From assembly GCA_965660935.1 (NCBI GenBank), contig CBFIBR010000002.1:1-64000 (forward strand): DNA of 64,000 nucleotides, read 5' to 3'. This DNA is from UBA1172 sp002457135. Lineage in GTDB: Bacteria > Pseudomonadota > Alphaproteobacteria > Puniceispirillales > UBA1172. Of the stretch, positions 16,524 through 26,331 are shown piece after piece (position 1 is the stretch's first letter; each line of letters opens with the position of its first letter). The position numbers and the translations under genes were made by a program. The notes beneath the pieces are model-generated. The model ran no database searches. It was not told where the DNA came from and worked only from the letters and a program-made list of their open reading frames with translations.

Positions 16524-16565
16524 ATGGGTCATTTTGGAGGAATCACTCAAGAATAAAACTGGCGA

Positions 16566-16817
16566 TCACTTTTCCTTGGCCACCATCTCCCGGAATGAGA
16601 ATACCCCGCTATCAATCATCCAGTCGACACCGAACCACAGAACCACCGCAATCACCGATGTGATCATGGCCTTGCGCAGCAGCATGGGCCGGGCCGGGGC
16701 TGACGCGGCGTGGCCCTCCCCCGGGGTTTCGACCGGCTTGACCCCGAACGGCAGGGTCATGAAAAACACCCACCACCACAGCAGAATATAAACAACGACA
16801 CCCGATACCCAATCCAT
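16566..16817 (-). CDS. DUF1467 family membrane protein
   Basis: Small inner-membrane protein of 83 residues with two hydrophobic helices (about 5-24 and 50-68). The pattern YILLWWWVFFMTLPFGVKPVE is the hallmark of DUF1467, a family almost confined to alphaproteobacteria. No function is known. It overlaps mce by 1 bp and closes the nuo-birA-coaX-rnj-mce run, its usual site, suggesting a link to the envelope or respiration, though that is only by association. Confidence 0.85.
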   Translation of the reverse strand: MDWVSGVVVYILLWWWVFFMTLPFGVKPVETPGEGHAASAPARPMLLRKAMITSVIAVVLWFGVDWMIDSGVFSFREMVAKEK

Positions 16818-17221
16818 CAGACCTGCTCCAGTTCAATGAGTGTTCCGGCCCAGTCCTTGGGATGCAGGAACAGCACCGGTTTACCATGCGCACCTGTTCT
16901 GGGTTCACCATCACCCAGCACCCTTGCCCCCTCGGCGAGGAGATGATCGCGGGAGGCGATGATATCCTCCACCTCAAAGCAGAGATGATGCATACCGCCA
17001 TCAGGGTTGCGGTCAAGGAAACGGGCTATCGGGCTATCCTCACCCAGCGGTTCCAGCAATTCGATCTTGCTGTTGCCGGTATCGATGAAAACCACGGTCA
17101 CGCCATGTTCAGGCAGGGCCTGCGGGGCCGAAACACTCGCCCCCAGCCTGCCGCGCCATTCATCGGCCGCTGCTGCCAGATCAGGGACAACCAGCGCAAC
17201 ATGATTGAGTTTTCCCAGCAT
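16817..17221 (-). CDS. mce: Methylmalonyl-CoA epimerase
   Basis: Vicinal-oxygen-chelate enzyme that interconverts methylmalonyl-CoA epimers in propionate metabolism. The protein has 134 residues from MLGKLNHVALVVPDL. Expected metal ligands are present: His in LNHVALVV, His in MHHLCFEVEDI and Glu in GTLIELEQV at the C-terminus. An upstream ATG at 17236 is possible, but the one at 17221 gives the family-typical N-terminus. It lies 23 bp after rnj, in a conserved alphaproteobacterial neighbourhood. Confidence 0.9.
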   Translation of the reverse strand: MLGKLNHVALVVPDLAAAADEWRGRLGASVSAPQALPEHGVTVVFIDTGNSKIELLEPLGEDSPIARFLDRNPDGGMHHLCFEVEDIIASRDHLLAEGARVLGDGEPRTGAHGKPVLFLHPKDWAGTLIELEQV

Positions 17222-17244
17222 CACCCTAATCCCCACTCAACCGT

Positions 17245-18924
17245 TCAGGAAGCCGCCAGCGCATCAACACGGACGATATGCACCTGAACAATCGGTCTGC
17301 GCCCGAACATGGATTTGGCGAGGCCTCGCAGGCATTGCCCGACAACCTCGGTGACGCGATCATCGTTGAAAACATCATCATTCATGGCATCAACAGCATC
17401 CTCAATACGGAGCGATGCTTCGGCCATGTAATCATCAGCGCGATGCCCCTCGGCCAGCCCTGATTCCTGAACAATCGGCGCAACACAGAGTTCACCCGAC
17501 AGGCTCAACACAACCGATGCCGAAACATTGCCGTTCCACAGCATGCGGCGGCGATCACGCATGGTATCGCTGTCAATCGCAATAACCTCCCCCGCTTCCA
17601 CGGTCATGAGGCCGGTATCCGCGCTGCCCACGGTTTCCGCCTCATTCTTGTTGAGCCGGATGATGGCGCCGTTTTCAGGGATCAGGGCCTGGCTGACCTG
17701 ACAGTCACGGGCAAGGGCGGCATGCGCCCTCAGGTGACGGATCGTGCCATGCACGGGAATCGCCAGGCGCGGCCTGATCAGCTGATACATCTCTGCCATC
17801 TCTTCACGACAGGGGTGGCCCGATACATGGATCGGGGCGTCACGATCAGTGATGACCCTGACACCGCGCCGGATCAGGTTATCCTGAACCTTGCCGATGG
17901 CTACCTCATTTCCGGGAATTTCACGGGATGAGAACATCACCGTATCGCCCTTGTCCAGGCTGACCTTGTGATGCGTACCCGATGCAATCCGTGACAGGGC
18001 GGAACGCGGTTCACCCTGCGAGCCGGTGCAGATCAGCAGGATATTTTCCCTCGGGATGAGGTTGTAATCATCTTCGCCGACCATATCGGGCCAGTGTTTC
18101 AGGTAGCCGCAGGAACGCGCCGCATCGGTGATGCGGTGCAGGGCGCGGCCGATCAGCATCGGGCTGCGGCCGGTTTCACGGGCGGCGTGGATCAGCGAGT
18201 CGACCCGCGCCACGTTCGATGCAAAGCACGTCACCGCCACCCTGCCCTGCTCGGCCGAAATCGCCTCAATCAGGCCACGGCGGGCATCGTCCTCACTGCC
18301 GGTGCGGCCCTCCACCATGGCGTTGGTGCTGTCACCGATCATCACGTCAACCCCGGCATCACCAAGGGATTGCAGGGTGGAGATATCGGAAACAGGGCCA
18401 ATGACCGGGTTTTCATCAAACTTCCAGTCACCGGTGTGGAAAATCGTCATGCCGCCTGCCCGCAACACCAGACCCGCCGGATCAGGGATGGAATGCGTCA
18501 GGGAAACGAACTCAACCTCAAAATTGCCGATTTTGACCTGTTCGTTGAACGGCAGTGAAATCAGCTTTACCTTCGCGTCAGGCAGGTGTTCCTTGATCTT
18601 GCCCCTGACCAGCGCCAGCGTGAACGGCGTGCCGTAAATCGGGCATTGCAGTTTTTCCCAGAGATAGGGGATAGCCCCCAGGTGATCCTCATGACCGTGG
18701 GTGACGACCAGCCCGTCCAGCTTGTCGCGCTGCTTTTCAATAAAGCGCAGATCGGGCAGGACAACATCAACCCCGGGCATGGTTTCATCGGGAAAGCTGA
18801 TCCCCAGATCAACCATGATCCATCGACCGTTATGGTGAAACAGATTGGCGTTCATGCCAATTTCACCCGAACCGCCAAGCGGAACGAAGAGAACATCGCT
18901 GTCATTCCAGTATTGATTATTCAT
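17245..18924 (-). CDS. rnj: Ribonuclease J
   Basis: Metallo-beta-lactamase-fold 5'-to-3' exonuclease and endonuclease of mRNA decay. The protein has 559 residues. Seen are LGGSGEIGMN near the N-terminus, the zinc motif HGHEDH at 76-81, THSIPDPAGLV, FHTGDWKFD, the beta-CASP motif GDSTNAM and the substrate-binding HVSGHPCREEM. In alphaproteobacteria this enzyme processes rRNA and mRNA and coexists with RNase E. It overlaps the coaX stop by 8 bp. Confidence 0.95.
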   Translation of the reverse strand: MNNQYWNDSDVLFVPLGGSGEIGMNANLFHHNGRWIMVDLGISFPDETMPGVDVVLPDLRFIEKQRDKLDGLVVTHGHEDHLGAIPYLWEKLQCPIYGTPFTLALVRGKIKEHLPDAKVKLISLPFNEQVKIGNFEVEFVSLTHSIPDPAGLVLRAGGMTIFHTGDWKFDENPVIGPVSDISTLQSLGDAGVDVMIGDSTNAMVEGRTGSEDDARRGLIEAISAEQGRVAVTCFASNVARVDSLIHAARETGRSPMLIGRALHRITDAARSCGYLKHWPDMVGEDDYNLIPRENILLICTGSQGEPRSALSRIASGTHHKVSLDKGDTVMFSSREIPGNEVAIGKVQDNLIRRGVRVITDRDAPIHVSGHPCREEMAEMYQLIRPRLAIPVHGTIRHLRAHAALARDCQVSQALIPENGAIIRLNKNEAETVGSADTGLMTVEAGEVIAIDSDTMRDRRRMLWNGNVSASVVLSLSGELCVAPIVQESGLAEGHRADDYMAEASLRIEDAVDAMNDDVFNDDRVTEVVGQCLRGLAKSMFGRRPIVQVHIVRVDALAAS

Positions 18925-19705
18925 TATTATTGTTACTCCAGTACTGATGGATGAGAACCATGCCCCTTAAGGTAAGGTCCGGGGCGTGATGATCAACGCC
19001 CCTGATCGCAGAGGTGAATAAAGCCGACAACCCGCCCGTGGCAATAACCGTCATCGGCGTGCCTGTGGCGGCACCAAGTTTGTCGATCATCCCCTCAACA
19101 AGGCTGATATAACCATAGAAAAGCCCTGCATTCATGGCATCGACTGTATTCTGCCCGATCACGGGCATTTCGGTATTCCATGAGGCCGGATCAATCAGCG
19201 GCAGACGGGCCGCCGCCTCATAAAGGGCATCTACAGACAGGTTCACCCCCGGCGCAATGGTGCCGCCGATATAGGCCCCGTCGGCATCAATCAGATCAAA
19301 GGTGGTGGCGGTGCCAAAATCAATCACCATGGCCGGCAGCGGGTATTCAGCGGCACCGGCAGAATTGGCGATACGGTCGGCCCCGGCCTGTTCCGGGCGA
19401 TCAATCCGCACCGCTACACCATGGGCAGGGTCCTTGCCGTCAATGATCAACGGCTCAAACCCGTAATGCTTGCTGATCAGGCGTTTGAACGCAGGCAGGC
19501 ACGCCGGTACCACCGAGCCTATAACAGCGCCCGTGATCGCATCACCGGGGATCGATGCCCGTTTCATGTGATGGTCAAGCCAGACAGCGTGATCATCAGC
19601 GGTCTGCTTGCTGTCGGTCGCCATGCGCCACATTGCCAGCTTTTCAAGGCCGTCAAAGACACTGATCACGGTATTCGTGTTGCCGCAGTCAATCACCAGC
19701 AGCAT
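18917..19705 (-). CDS. coaX: Type III pantothenate kinase
   Basis: First step of CoA synthesis, in the acetate/sugar kinase fold and insensitive to CoA feedback. The protein has 262 residues from MLLVIDCGNTNT, where DCGNTNT is the phosphate-1 motif, followed by GADRIANSAGAAEYPL, VIDFGTATTFDLID and GGTIAPGVNLSVDAL. A frame extends to 19855, but an AAGGAG ribosome-binding site 7 bp before the ATG at 19705 fixes the start. It overlaps birA by about 17 bp and rnj by 8 bp, so the three are coupled. Confidence 0.94.
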   Translation of the reverse strand: MLLVIDCGNTNTVISVFDGLEKLAMWRMATDSKQTADDHAVWLDHHMKRASIPGDAITGAVIGSVVPACLPAFKRLISKHYGFEPLIIDGKDPAHGVAVRIDRPEQAGADRIANSAGAAEYPLPAMVIDFGTATTFDLIDADGAYIGGTIAPGVNLSVDALYEAAARLPLIDPASWNTEMPVIGQNTVDAMNAGLFYGYISLVEGMIDKLGAATGTPMTVIATGGLSALFTSAIRGVDHHAPDLTLRGMVLIHQYWSNNNNE

Positions 19706-20492
19706 GGTCAGCTCCTTCAGGGTTTTGTTTTCCCCCTTGGGTTTCGGTTCCTTCAGGGCGGGCACGCAGAACATCGCCTGCCTGAATTGCGGTGATCCCG
19801 CCATCCTGCCCGCGCAACAACAGTGACCCGTCACTGCCGATCGTCTCAAAAACACCGGTCATCACTTTGCCCTGGCCCAGATCAAGACTGATTTCATCAC
19901 CAATATGGGCGGCAGCGTCAATCCAGTGCTGGCGCAGGTGATCAAAACCACCGGAATGCCAATCGTTGTAGCGGGCAAGCAATGAAATCTCAAGGGCTTC
20001 AAGCAACTGATCCGGCGATATAGCAGGATCAGCCGCATCCTGATTGAGCGATCCGGCCATCCAGCCGGTGACATCTTCGGGGGCATCCATGCAGTTCACC
20101 CCGCACCCCAGAATGACCGCTCCATCAACGATTTCGAGCAGCAACCCTGCGCATTTCCGGTCATCCAGCAGGATATCATTGGGCCATTTCAGGCTGGCCC
20201 GCCCCCTGTCCCTGAAGCGTGTCATCGCATCATGGAGCGCAATGGCCGCCATCAGCGACAGGCTGCCCCATTCGGCCATGGGGCGATCCGGCCTCAAAAT
20301 AACAGAAAGGTAGAGATTGCCCCGGGGTGAGGACCAGTCCCGGCCATGGCGGCCCCTGCCCCTGGTCTGGATATCACCGCGAAAGGCTGTCCCCTCAGGC
20401 GCATTATTGCGGGCAGCCTCAGCCGCCAGATCAGAGGTGCTGGTGACAACCTCATGATGCGTGATGTTCAGCCTTTTCAGATGATCAACCAA
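19689..20492 (-). CDS. birA: Biotin-[acetyl-CoA-carboxylase] ligase, no repressor domain
   Basis: Attaches biotin to the acetyl-CoA carboxylase carrier protein. The ligase core has TRGRGRHGRDWSSPRGNLYLS, the ATP/biotinyl-AMP loop, and LKWPNDILLDDRKCAGLLLE. There is no N-terminal helix-turn-helix, so it is a class I enzyme that does not act as a biotin repressor. No ATG precedes the core in a suitable place: TTG at 20492 overlaps the nuoN stop by 8 bp and is preferred, whereas the open frame reaches 20570. Its place between nuoN and coaX is conserved. Confidence 0.9.
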   Translation of the reverse strand: MVDHLKRLNITHHEVVTSTSDLAAEAARNNAPEGTAFRGDIQTRGRGRHGRDWSSPRGNLYLSVILRPDRPMAEWGSLSLMAAIALHDAMTRFRDRGRASLKWPNDILLDDRKCAGLLLEIVDGAVILGCGVNCMDAPEDVTGWMAGSLNQDAADPAISPDQLLEALEISLLARYNDWHSGGFDHLRQHWIDAAAHIGDEISLDLGQGKVMTGVFETIGSDGSLLLRGQDGGITAIQAGDVLRARPEGTETQGGKQNPEGADHAAGD

Positions 20493-21933
20493 GGACAAAA
20501 ACGATATACGGCATGGTGGCGGCGATGGAATCCCGCAATGGACCCAGCAGGAAGATGAACAGCGCGACAATCAATGCGCTGATCCCGATTACCAGATTGT
20601 TGACGCTGTCCGAGGGAACATCCAGCGGGTTTTCCAGCTCATCAATATACATCATCTTGACGATACGGAGATAATAGAACGCCCCCATGACCGAGGCCAG
20701 AACCCCGATCACCGCCAGCACAACCAGCCCTGCTTCAACCGCGGCGAGGAAGGCAAACCATTTACCGAAGAACCCGCCAAGCGGCGGAATACCCGCCATG
20801 GAGAACATGAAGATCATCATGCAGGCAGCGTGCATCGGGTGGCTGCGGGAAAAACCCTTGAGGTCGGCAATCCGGTGGACCGGAACGCCCTCGCGTGACA
20901 GGCTGAGGATAACGCCGAAAACGCCAATGGCCGAGACAACGTAAATCGCCAGATAGACCATCACCGCGCTGATCCCTGACGGGATTGCGGAGGATATCCC
21001 CACCAGCACATACCCCATATGGGCAATGGATGAATACGCCATCAGGCGTTTCAGTTCGGTTTGCATAATCGCCCCCAGCGCACCGATCACCATGGAAAGA
21101 ACCGCCAGCATGATCGTGACCTGCTGCCAGCTTTCCGGCACCGGGCCAAGCATGCCATAGGTCATCCGCAGGAACAGCGTCATGGCGGCGATTTTGGGGG
21201 CAATGGCAAAAAACGCGGTGACAATGGTGGGGGAGCCTTCGTACACATCAGGGGTCCACATATGGAACGGCGCGGCTGATATCTTGAAGGCGATACCGGC
21301 GATCATGAAGACGATGCCGATCACCGCACCCGGCGATGCCCCGCCGGAAAGCGATCCCGCGATATCAGCGTAATTGGTGCCGCCGGTGAACCCGTAGACA
21401 AGCGAAAGGCCATAAAGCAGCAGGCCCGATGACAACGCGCCAAGCAGGAAGTATTTCAGCCCGGCTTCGGAAGAACGCAACGAATCCCGCTGCATGGCGG
21501 CAATGACGTAGAGCGGCAAGGACTGCAATTCCAGCCCCATGTAAAGCACCATCAGGTCATTGGCGGAAATCATCACCATCATGCCCAGCACGGAAAACAG
21601 GATCAGCAGGGCAAATTCGGGTTTATTGATGTTATCAGCCTTGAGGTGCGGGCGTGAGATCAGAAGCACCACCGATGCCCCGGCCAGCACCAGCAGTTTC
21701 ATGTAGACCGTGAACGGCGATGACATGAAGAGATTCCCGAACGCCATCCCCGGGACCGATCCATAGGAAACGGTCAGCGCGCCCGTAACGACAAGCGCAC
21801 CGATGGAAATTTTACGCATCAGGCGTGATGCCTGAACCTCGGGTTCAACAAACGCCGCCAGCAGAACCAGCAATGTTGCGGCACCGGCAAGGAAAATTTC
21901 GGCAATAGCCGGGGTCAGGTTCAGCGCATCCAT
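20485..21933 (-). CDS. nuoN: NADH-quinone oxidoreductase subunit N
   Basis: Antiporter-like proton-pumping subunit of complex I. The protein has 482 residues and about 14 helices. The Proton_antipo_M core has the conserved Glu in MGLELQSLPLYVI, a lysine in SSEAGLKYFLLGALSSG and SIAHMGYVLVG. It starts with a TAATG overlap on the nuoM stop. It is the last gene of the nuo operon; birA follows by overlap. Confidence 0.96.
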   Translation of the reverse strand: MDALNLTPAIAEIFLAGAATLLVLLAAFVEPEVQASRLMRKISIGALVVTGALTVSYGSVPGMAFGNLFMSSPFTVYMKLLVLAGASVVLLISRPHLKADNINKPEFALLILFSVLGMMVMISANDLMVLYMGLELQSLPLYVIAAMQRDSLRSSEAGLKYFLLGALSSGLLLYGLSLVYGFTGGTNYADIAGSLSGGASPGAVIGIVFMIAGIAFKISAAPFHMWTPDVYEGSPTIVTAFFAIAPKIAAMTLFLRMTYGMLGPVPESWQQVTIMLAVLSMVIGALGAIMQTELKRLMAYSSIAHMGYVLVGISSAIPSGISAVMVYLAIYVVSAIGVFGVILSLSREGVPVHRIADLKGFSRSHPMHAACMMIFMFSMAGIPPLGGFFGKWFAFLAAVEAGLVVLAVIGVLASVMGAFYYLRIVKMMYIDELENPLDVPSDSVNNLVIGISALIVALFIFLLGPLRDSIAATMPYIVFVLG

Positions 21934-23435
21934 TATTGAGTCCCCATCGCATCAGCGGCATCAGCCACATGCCCAAGAATAGTGGCAATAGCAGGCTGCA
22001 TCGTATCCAGCAGGCCGCCAGGGAAGATACCGTACCACAGCACCAGCACCGTCAGCGGGGCGAAAATCAGTATCTCCCTCCCCTCAAGCGGTGTCATGGC
22101 GATGACCTCTTCTTTTTCGGCACGGCCAAACACAACCCGGCGATAGAGCCAGAGCATATAGGTAGCCCCCAGTATAAGGCCCGTTGCTGTCAGAAACGCC
22201 AGCAGCGTGCTGGACTGCCAGGCACCGACCAGAACCAGAAATTCACCGACAAACCCGCTGGTTCCCGGCAACCCTACCGAGGCCAGCATCATCAGCATGA
22301 AAAACGCGGCGTAGCGCGGCATGCTGTCGGCAACACCGCCGTAGGCATCAATTTCCCTGGTGTGAAGCCGGTCATAAACCACGCCAACCGCAAAGAACAA
22401 TGCCGCCGAAACCAGGCCATGACTGATCATCTGGAACATGGCACCGGCGATACCCTGTTCGGTCATGGTGAAAATCCCGATGGTCACAAACCCCATATGC
22501 GCAACCGATGAATAGGCGATCATCTTTTTCATGTCGGTCTGCGCCAGCGCAACCAGCGAGGTATAGATCACCGCCACCACCGACAGGGAGAAAATCATCG
22601 GCGCAAAATAGACCGAAGCCTCAGGGAACATTGGCAGTGAAAACCTGAGGAAACCGTACCCCCCCATTTTCAGGAGGATGCCGGCAAGGATCATGGAACC
22701 GGCGGTCGGTGCCTCAACATGGGCATCAGGCAGCCAGGTATGGACAGGCCACATTGGCACCTTGACGGCAAAGGAGGCAAAGAACGCCAGGAACAGCCAT
22801 GTCTGCGCCGCCGGGCTAAAGGCAAATTCCTGCAACAGCGGGATATCCGTGGTCTGGGCAGTGGTCGCCATGTAGAGCATCGCCACCAGCATCAGGACCG
22901 ACCCTGCCAGCGTATAAAGGAAAAACTTGAAGGAGGCATAGACCCGGCGCATCCCGCCCCAGATACCGATGATCAGGAACATCGGGATCAGCACAGCCTC
23001 AAAGAAAAGGTAGAACAGCACCATATCAAGCGCACAGAACGTCCCGATCATGAGCGTTTCAAGCAGCATGAAGGCGATCATGTATTCCCGCACCCTGAGG
23101 GTCACCGATTTCCAGCTGGCCAGAATGGCAAGCGGGGTCAGCAGCGTCGTCAGCACCACAAACGGCATGGAAATACCATCCACGCCCATGTGATAGCCAA
23201 TGCCGTCAAGCGCCAGCCAGATACCGCGATCCTCAAACTGGTAACCGGCAACCGCCGGATCAAAGTTGAACAGGACAAAGAGCGACATCACAAAGGTGAA
23301 ACCCGACACCCAGAGCGCGACATTGCGTGAATTGCGGATCACCACATCATCATCGCCGCGGATCAGGAGCAGGAAAACCACCCCTATCATCGGCAGAAAC
23401 GTGAGGATCGTCAGAATAGGCCAGGTCGTTTCCAT
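21933..23435 (-). CDS. nuoM: NADH-quinone oxidoreductase subunit M
   Basis: Antiporter-like proton-pumping subunit of complex I. The protein has 500 residues from METTWPIL. Conserved features are the FYLFFEAVLIPMFLIIGIWG segment with the transport Glu, KVPMWPVHTWLPDAHVEAPT and YSSVAHMGFVTIGIF. A longer frame to 23459 overlaps the nuoL end, but a GGGGGAT sequence just before the ATG at 23435 supports the shorter form. This ATG lies 1 bp after the nuoL stop. Confidence 0.96.
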   Translation of the reverse strand: METTWPILTILTFLPMIGVVFLLLIRGDDDVVIRNSRNVALWVSGFTFVMSLFVLFNFDPAVAGYQFEDRGIWLALDGIGYHMGVDGISMPFVVLTTLLTPLAILASWKSVTLRVREYMIAFMLLETLMIGTFCALDMVLFYLFFEAVLIPMFLIIGIWGGMRRVYASFKFFLYTLAGSVLMLVAMLYMATTAQTTDIPLLQEFAFSPAAQTWLFLAFFASFAVKVPMWPVHTWLPDAHVEAPTAGSMILAGILLKMGGYGFLRFSLPMFPEASVYFAPMIFSLSVVAVIYTSLVALAQTDMKKMIAYSSVAHMGFVTIGIFTMTEQGIAGAMFQMISHGLVSAALFFAVGVVYDRLHTREIDAYGGVADSMPRYAAFFMLMMLASVGLPGTSGFVGEFLVLVGAWQSSTLLAFLTATGLILGATYMLWLYRRVVFGRAEKEEVIAMTPLEGREILIFAPLTVLVLWYGIFPGGLLDTMQPAIATILGHVADAADAMGTQ

Positions 23436-23436
23436 C

Positions 23437-25371
23437 TTATCCCCCGATGGTCCTTGCATACCAAGCCACCAGCGCGACCACCCCGATCAGCATGGCGAAG
23501 GCATAATGGAAAACGTACCCGGTCTGCATCCGACTGCAGAGGACTGAAAACCGGGAAACCAGCGCGCTCATCCCGTTGGGACCGAACGCATCAATGATCC
23601 CGATATCACCGCGTGACCAGAACAGGCGGCCAAGCCGGACAGACGGGCGAACCAGCAGGGCATCATAAAGCTCATCAACGAACCATTTGTTGAAGAACAG
23701 CAGATGCAAAGGCTTGAACACCCGGGCAACCAGCGCGGGCATCCCCGGCACGGCAATGTAGAACAGCCACGCCAGCGTCACCCCGGCGACACCGACAATC
23801 AGCGGCATCAGCTTGATGATCTTGGGGACGTGGTGGGCATCGGCCATGGCGGTATGTTCAGGCAGGATCAGGATCGAATTGCCCCAGAAGTCATTCCAGT
23901 GATGCCCGACAAAGAGATCATAGAGCAGGAACCCTGAAAACACCGCGCCAATAGCCAGCACAAACAGCGGAATGGTCATGACCAGCGGGCTTTCGTGAAC
24001 ATGGCTCATCACCTCATCAGAGGCGCGGGGCTTGCCGTGGAAGGTCATGAACAGCAACCGCCACGAATAAAACGCCGTCAGGAACGCCGCCATGATGCCC
24101 AGGATATAGGCAAATTCACCGGTAAAGCGATGCTGCGCCCATGCCGCCTCAAGGATCATGTCCTTGGAGAAATACCCGGCAAAGAACGGGAATCCCGCCA
24201 GCGCAAGCGAGCCTATCCACATCATCGAATAGGTGAAGGGGATTTTTTTCCAGACCCCGCCCATGCGCCGCATATCCTGTTCATCGGAAAGCGCATGGAT
24301 CACCGACCCGGCACCAAGGAACAACAACGCCTTGAAAAATGCATGGGTGGTGAGGTGGAACATCGCCGCCGGATAAGCCGAAACGCCCGCCGCAAAGAAC
24401 ATGTAGCCAAGCTGGGAGCATGTTGAATAGGCAATGACGCGCTTGATATCGAACTGGGTAAAGCCGATGGTGGCGGCGAAAATTGCCGTCAGCGCACCGA
24501 CAATGGTGATGAAATCGAGCGTAAACGGTGCGAATTCCAACATCGGGGATAACCGGCAGACCATGAACACGCCCGCTGTCACCATGGTGGCGGCATGGAT
24601 CAGCGCGGAAACAGGGGTTGGCCCCTCCATCGCATCAGGCAGCCAGGTATGCAGGCCCAGCTGGGCTGATTTACCCATGGCCCCGATGAAGAGCAGCATC
24701 CCGGCCAGTTCCAGTGCCGGTACCTCAAAGGACAGGAATTCGATTGAACGGCCAGCCAGATCAGGGGCCATGGCGAAAATCTCATCCAGCTGAACCGACC
24801 CGGTCATCGCAAAAATCGCAAAGATACCGAGGGCATAGCCGAAATCACCAACACGGTTGACCACAAACGCCTTCATGGCGGCCTCATGCGCCGAGGGGCG
24901 ATGATACCAGAACCCGATCAGGAGGTAGGAGGCAACGCCAACCCCCTCCCAGCCAAAGAACATCTGGACCAGGTTATCAGCCGTGACCAGCATCAGCATG
25001 GCAAAGGTAAAGAGGCTGAGATACGCCATGAACCGGGGCTTGGCGTTGTCATGCGACATGTAGCCAACCGAATAGAGATGCACCATGGCCGAAACCGTGG
25101 TTACGACAATCATCATCACCGCCGTCAGGGCATCATAGCGAAGCGCCCAGTCGACCTCAAAACCGCCGGAAGAAATCCATTTGGCGAGAAACACGGTCTC
25201 ATTGATCCCGGGGACAGCCATGGTGATGAACGCGACCCATGACAGCACCATGGAGAGCATGATGCCGCCAATGCTGACAATGAACCCGCCACGGTCATTT
25301 TTCATGAGCGAGAATATGCCCGCGCCAATGGCGCCCAGCAGGGGCAGGAATACAATTGCGGTAATCATCAC
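23437..25371 (-). CDS. nuoL: NADH-quinone oxidoreductase subunit L
   Basis: Distal proton-pumping subunit of complex I with the long lateral helix at the C-terminal end. The protein has 644 residues. Seen are FFGWEGVGVASYLLIGFWY with the key Glu, GKSAQLGLHTWLPDAMEGPTP, YSTCSQLGYMFFA and the C-terminal FNKWFVDELYDALLVRP typical of NuoL. The start is MM at 25371 or one codon later. It is 4 bp from nuoK. Confidence 0.97.
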   Translation of the reverse strand: MMITAIVFLPLLGAIGAGIFSLMKNDRGGFIVSIGGIMLSMVLSWVAFITMAVPGINETVFLAKWISSGGFEVDWALRYDALTAVMMIVVTTVSAMVHLYSVGYMSHDNAKPRFMAYLSLFTFAMLMLVTADNLVQMFFGWEGVGVASYLLIGFWYHRPSAHEAAMKAFVVNRVGDFGYALGIFAIFAMTGSVQLDEIFAMAPDLAGRSIEFLSFEVPALELAGMLLFIGAMGKSAQLGLHTWLPDAMEGPTPVSALIHAATMVTAGVFMVCRLSPMLEFAPFTLDFITIVGALTAIFAATIGFTQFDIKRVIAYSTCSQLGYMFFAAGVSAYPAAMFHLTTHAFFKALLFLGAGSVIHALSDEQDMRRMGGVWKKIPFTYSMMWIGSLALAGFPFFAGYFSKDMILEAAWAQHRFTGEFAYILGIMAAFLTAFYSWRLLFMTFHGKPRASDEVMSHVHESPLVMTIPLFVLAIGAVFSGFLLYDLFVGHHWNDFWGNSILILPEHTAMADAHHVPKIIKLMPLIVGVAGVTLAWLFYIAVPGMPALVARVFKPLHLLFFNKWFVDELYDALLVRPSVRLGRLFWSRGDIGIIDAFGPNGMSALVSRFSVLCSRMQTGYVFHYAFAMLIGVVALVAWYARTIGG

Positions 25372-25375
25372 TCCC

Positions 25376-25687
25376 CTAGCCTTTCATCATGTTGATGTCT
25401 TCAACGGCGATGCTGCCGCGATTTCGGAAGTAGACCACCAGAATAGCCAGCCCGATAGCGGCCTCGGCGGCGGCAACGGTAAGGATCAGCATGGCAAAGA
25501 TCTGCCCGGCCAGATCACCGTTATGGGTCGAAAAAGCCACGAGGTTGATGTTCACCGCCAGCAGCATCAATTCGATGCACATCAGGATGGTGATGACATT
25601 CTTTCGGTTGAGGAAGATGCCCACCGCGCCCAGCGTGAACAGGATCGCCGCAACAGTCAGGTAATGGAATAGCGTGACAGGTCCCAT
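25376..25687 (-). CDS. nuoK: NADH-quinone oxidoreductase subunit K
   Basis: Small membrane subunit of complex I with three helices. The protein has 103 residues. It contains the two conserved membrane glutamates, in CIELMLLAVNI (about residue 38) and in VAAAEAAIGLAI (about residue 74), both needed for the proton path. It shares 1 bp with the nuoJ stop (TGATG-type overlap). Confidence 0.96.
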   Translation of the reverse strand: MGPVTLFHYLTVAAILFTLGAVGIFLNRKNVITILMCIELMLLAVNINLVAFSTHNGDLAGQIFAMLILTVAAAEAAIGLAILVVYFRNRGSIAVEDINMMKG

Positions 25688-26322
25688 CAGCGCAGCACCT
25701 TTCTTGATTTGGTTTCGTCCGGAAGGATCGATTGCGGGGCAACGTCGCTTTCAACCTGCATCACGGTGACGCTTTCTTCACGGGTGCGGGCGTTCTGGAG
25801 CGCGATGTTCTGCCGCTTGACCCCTTCACGATGACGCATGGTCAGGGTAATGGCACCGATCATGGCCACCAGCAGAATCAGCCCGGCAAGCTGGAAAACA
25901 TAGATATGGTCGGTGTAGAGAACATCACCGATGAGGGCAACGTTACTGCGCTCACCGGACGTTGCCGCAACGCCCAGGGTTGTTTCAGGACCAGAGAACA
26001 GCACCACCAGTTCGATCAGCAGCACTGCCCCGATAATCAGCCCCAGCGGCAGATGCCGCCTGAACCCTTCCTGCATTGACTGGTAATTGATATCCAGCAT
26101 CATGACGACAAACAGCAGCAGCACCGCCACCGCGCCGACATAGACAACCACCAGCAGCATGGCGATGAATTCGGCCCCCATCAGGATGAACAGCCCCGAT
26201 GAATTAAAGAACGACAGAATCAGGAAAAACACCGCATGAACAGGGTTGCGGGCCGTGATCACCATCAGACCGGATGCCACCGTCATGAAGGCAAAGAGAT
26301 AGAAGAACAGTGTTGAGATCAT
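25687..26322 (-). CDS. nuoJ: NADH-quinone oxidoreductase subunit J
   Basis: Membrane subunit of complex I with five helices. The protein has 211 residues. The helix-3 pattern FIAMLLVVVYVGAVAVLLLFVVMML is typical of NuoJ, and NPVHAVFFLILSFFN lies near the N-terminus. After the last helix there is a polar tail of about 45 residues that is poorly conserved in the family. It lies 9 bp after nuoI. Confidence 0.95.
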   Translation of the reverse strand: MISTLFFYLFAFMTVASGLMVITARNPVHAVFFLILSFFNSSGLFILMGAEFIAMLLVVVYVGAVAVLLLFVVMMLDINYQSMQEGFRRHLPLGLIIGAVLLIELVVLFSGPETTLGVAATSGERSNVALIGDVLYTDHIYVFQLAGLILLVAMIGAITLTMRHREGVKRQNIALQNARTREESVTVMQVESDVAPQSILPDETKSRKVLR

Positions 26323-26331
26323 TGTCTTTTC

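Larger units (their letters stand above)
16209..16565. other. Protein-free intergenic region holding a candidate small RNA
   Basis: No open frame with coding character is seen on either strand. The left part (16209-16378) is the AT-rich 5' region of rpiB with long A and T runs. The right part holds the plus-strand promoter, hairpin and terminator arrangement described in separate entries. Confidence 0.8.
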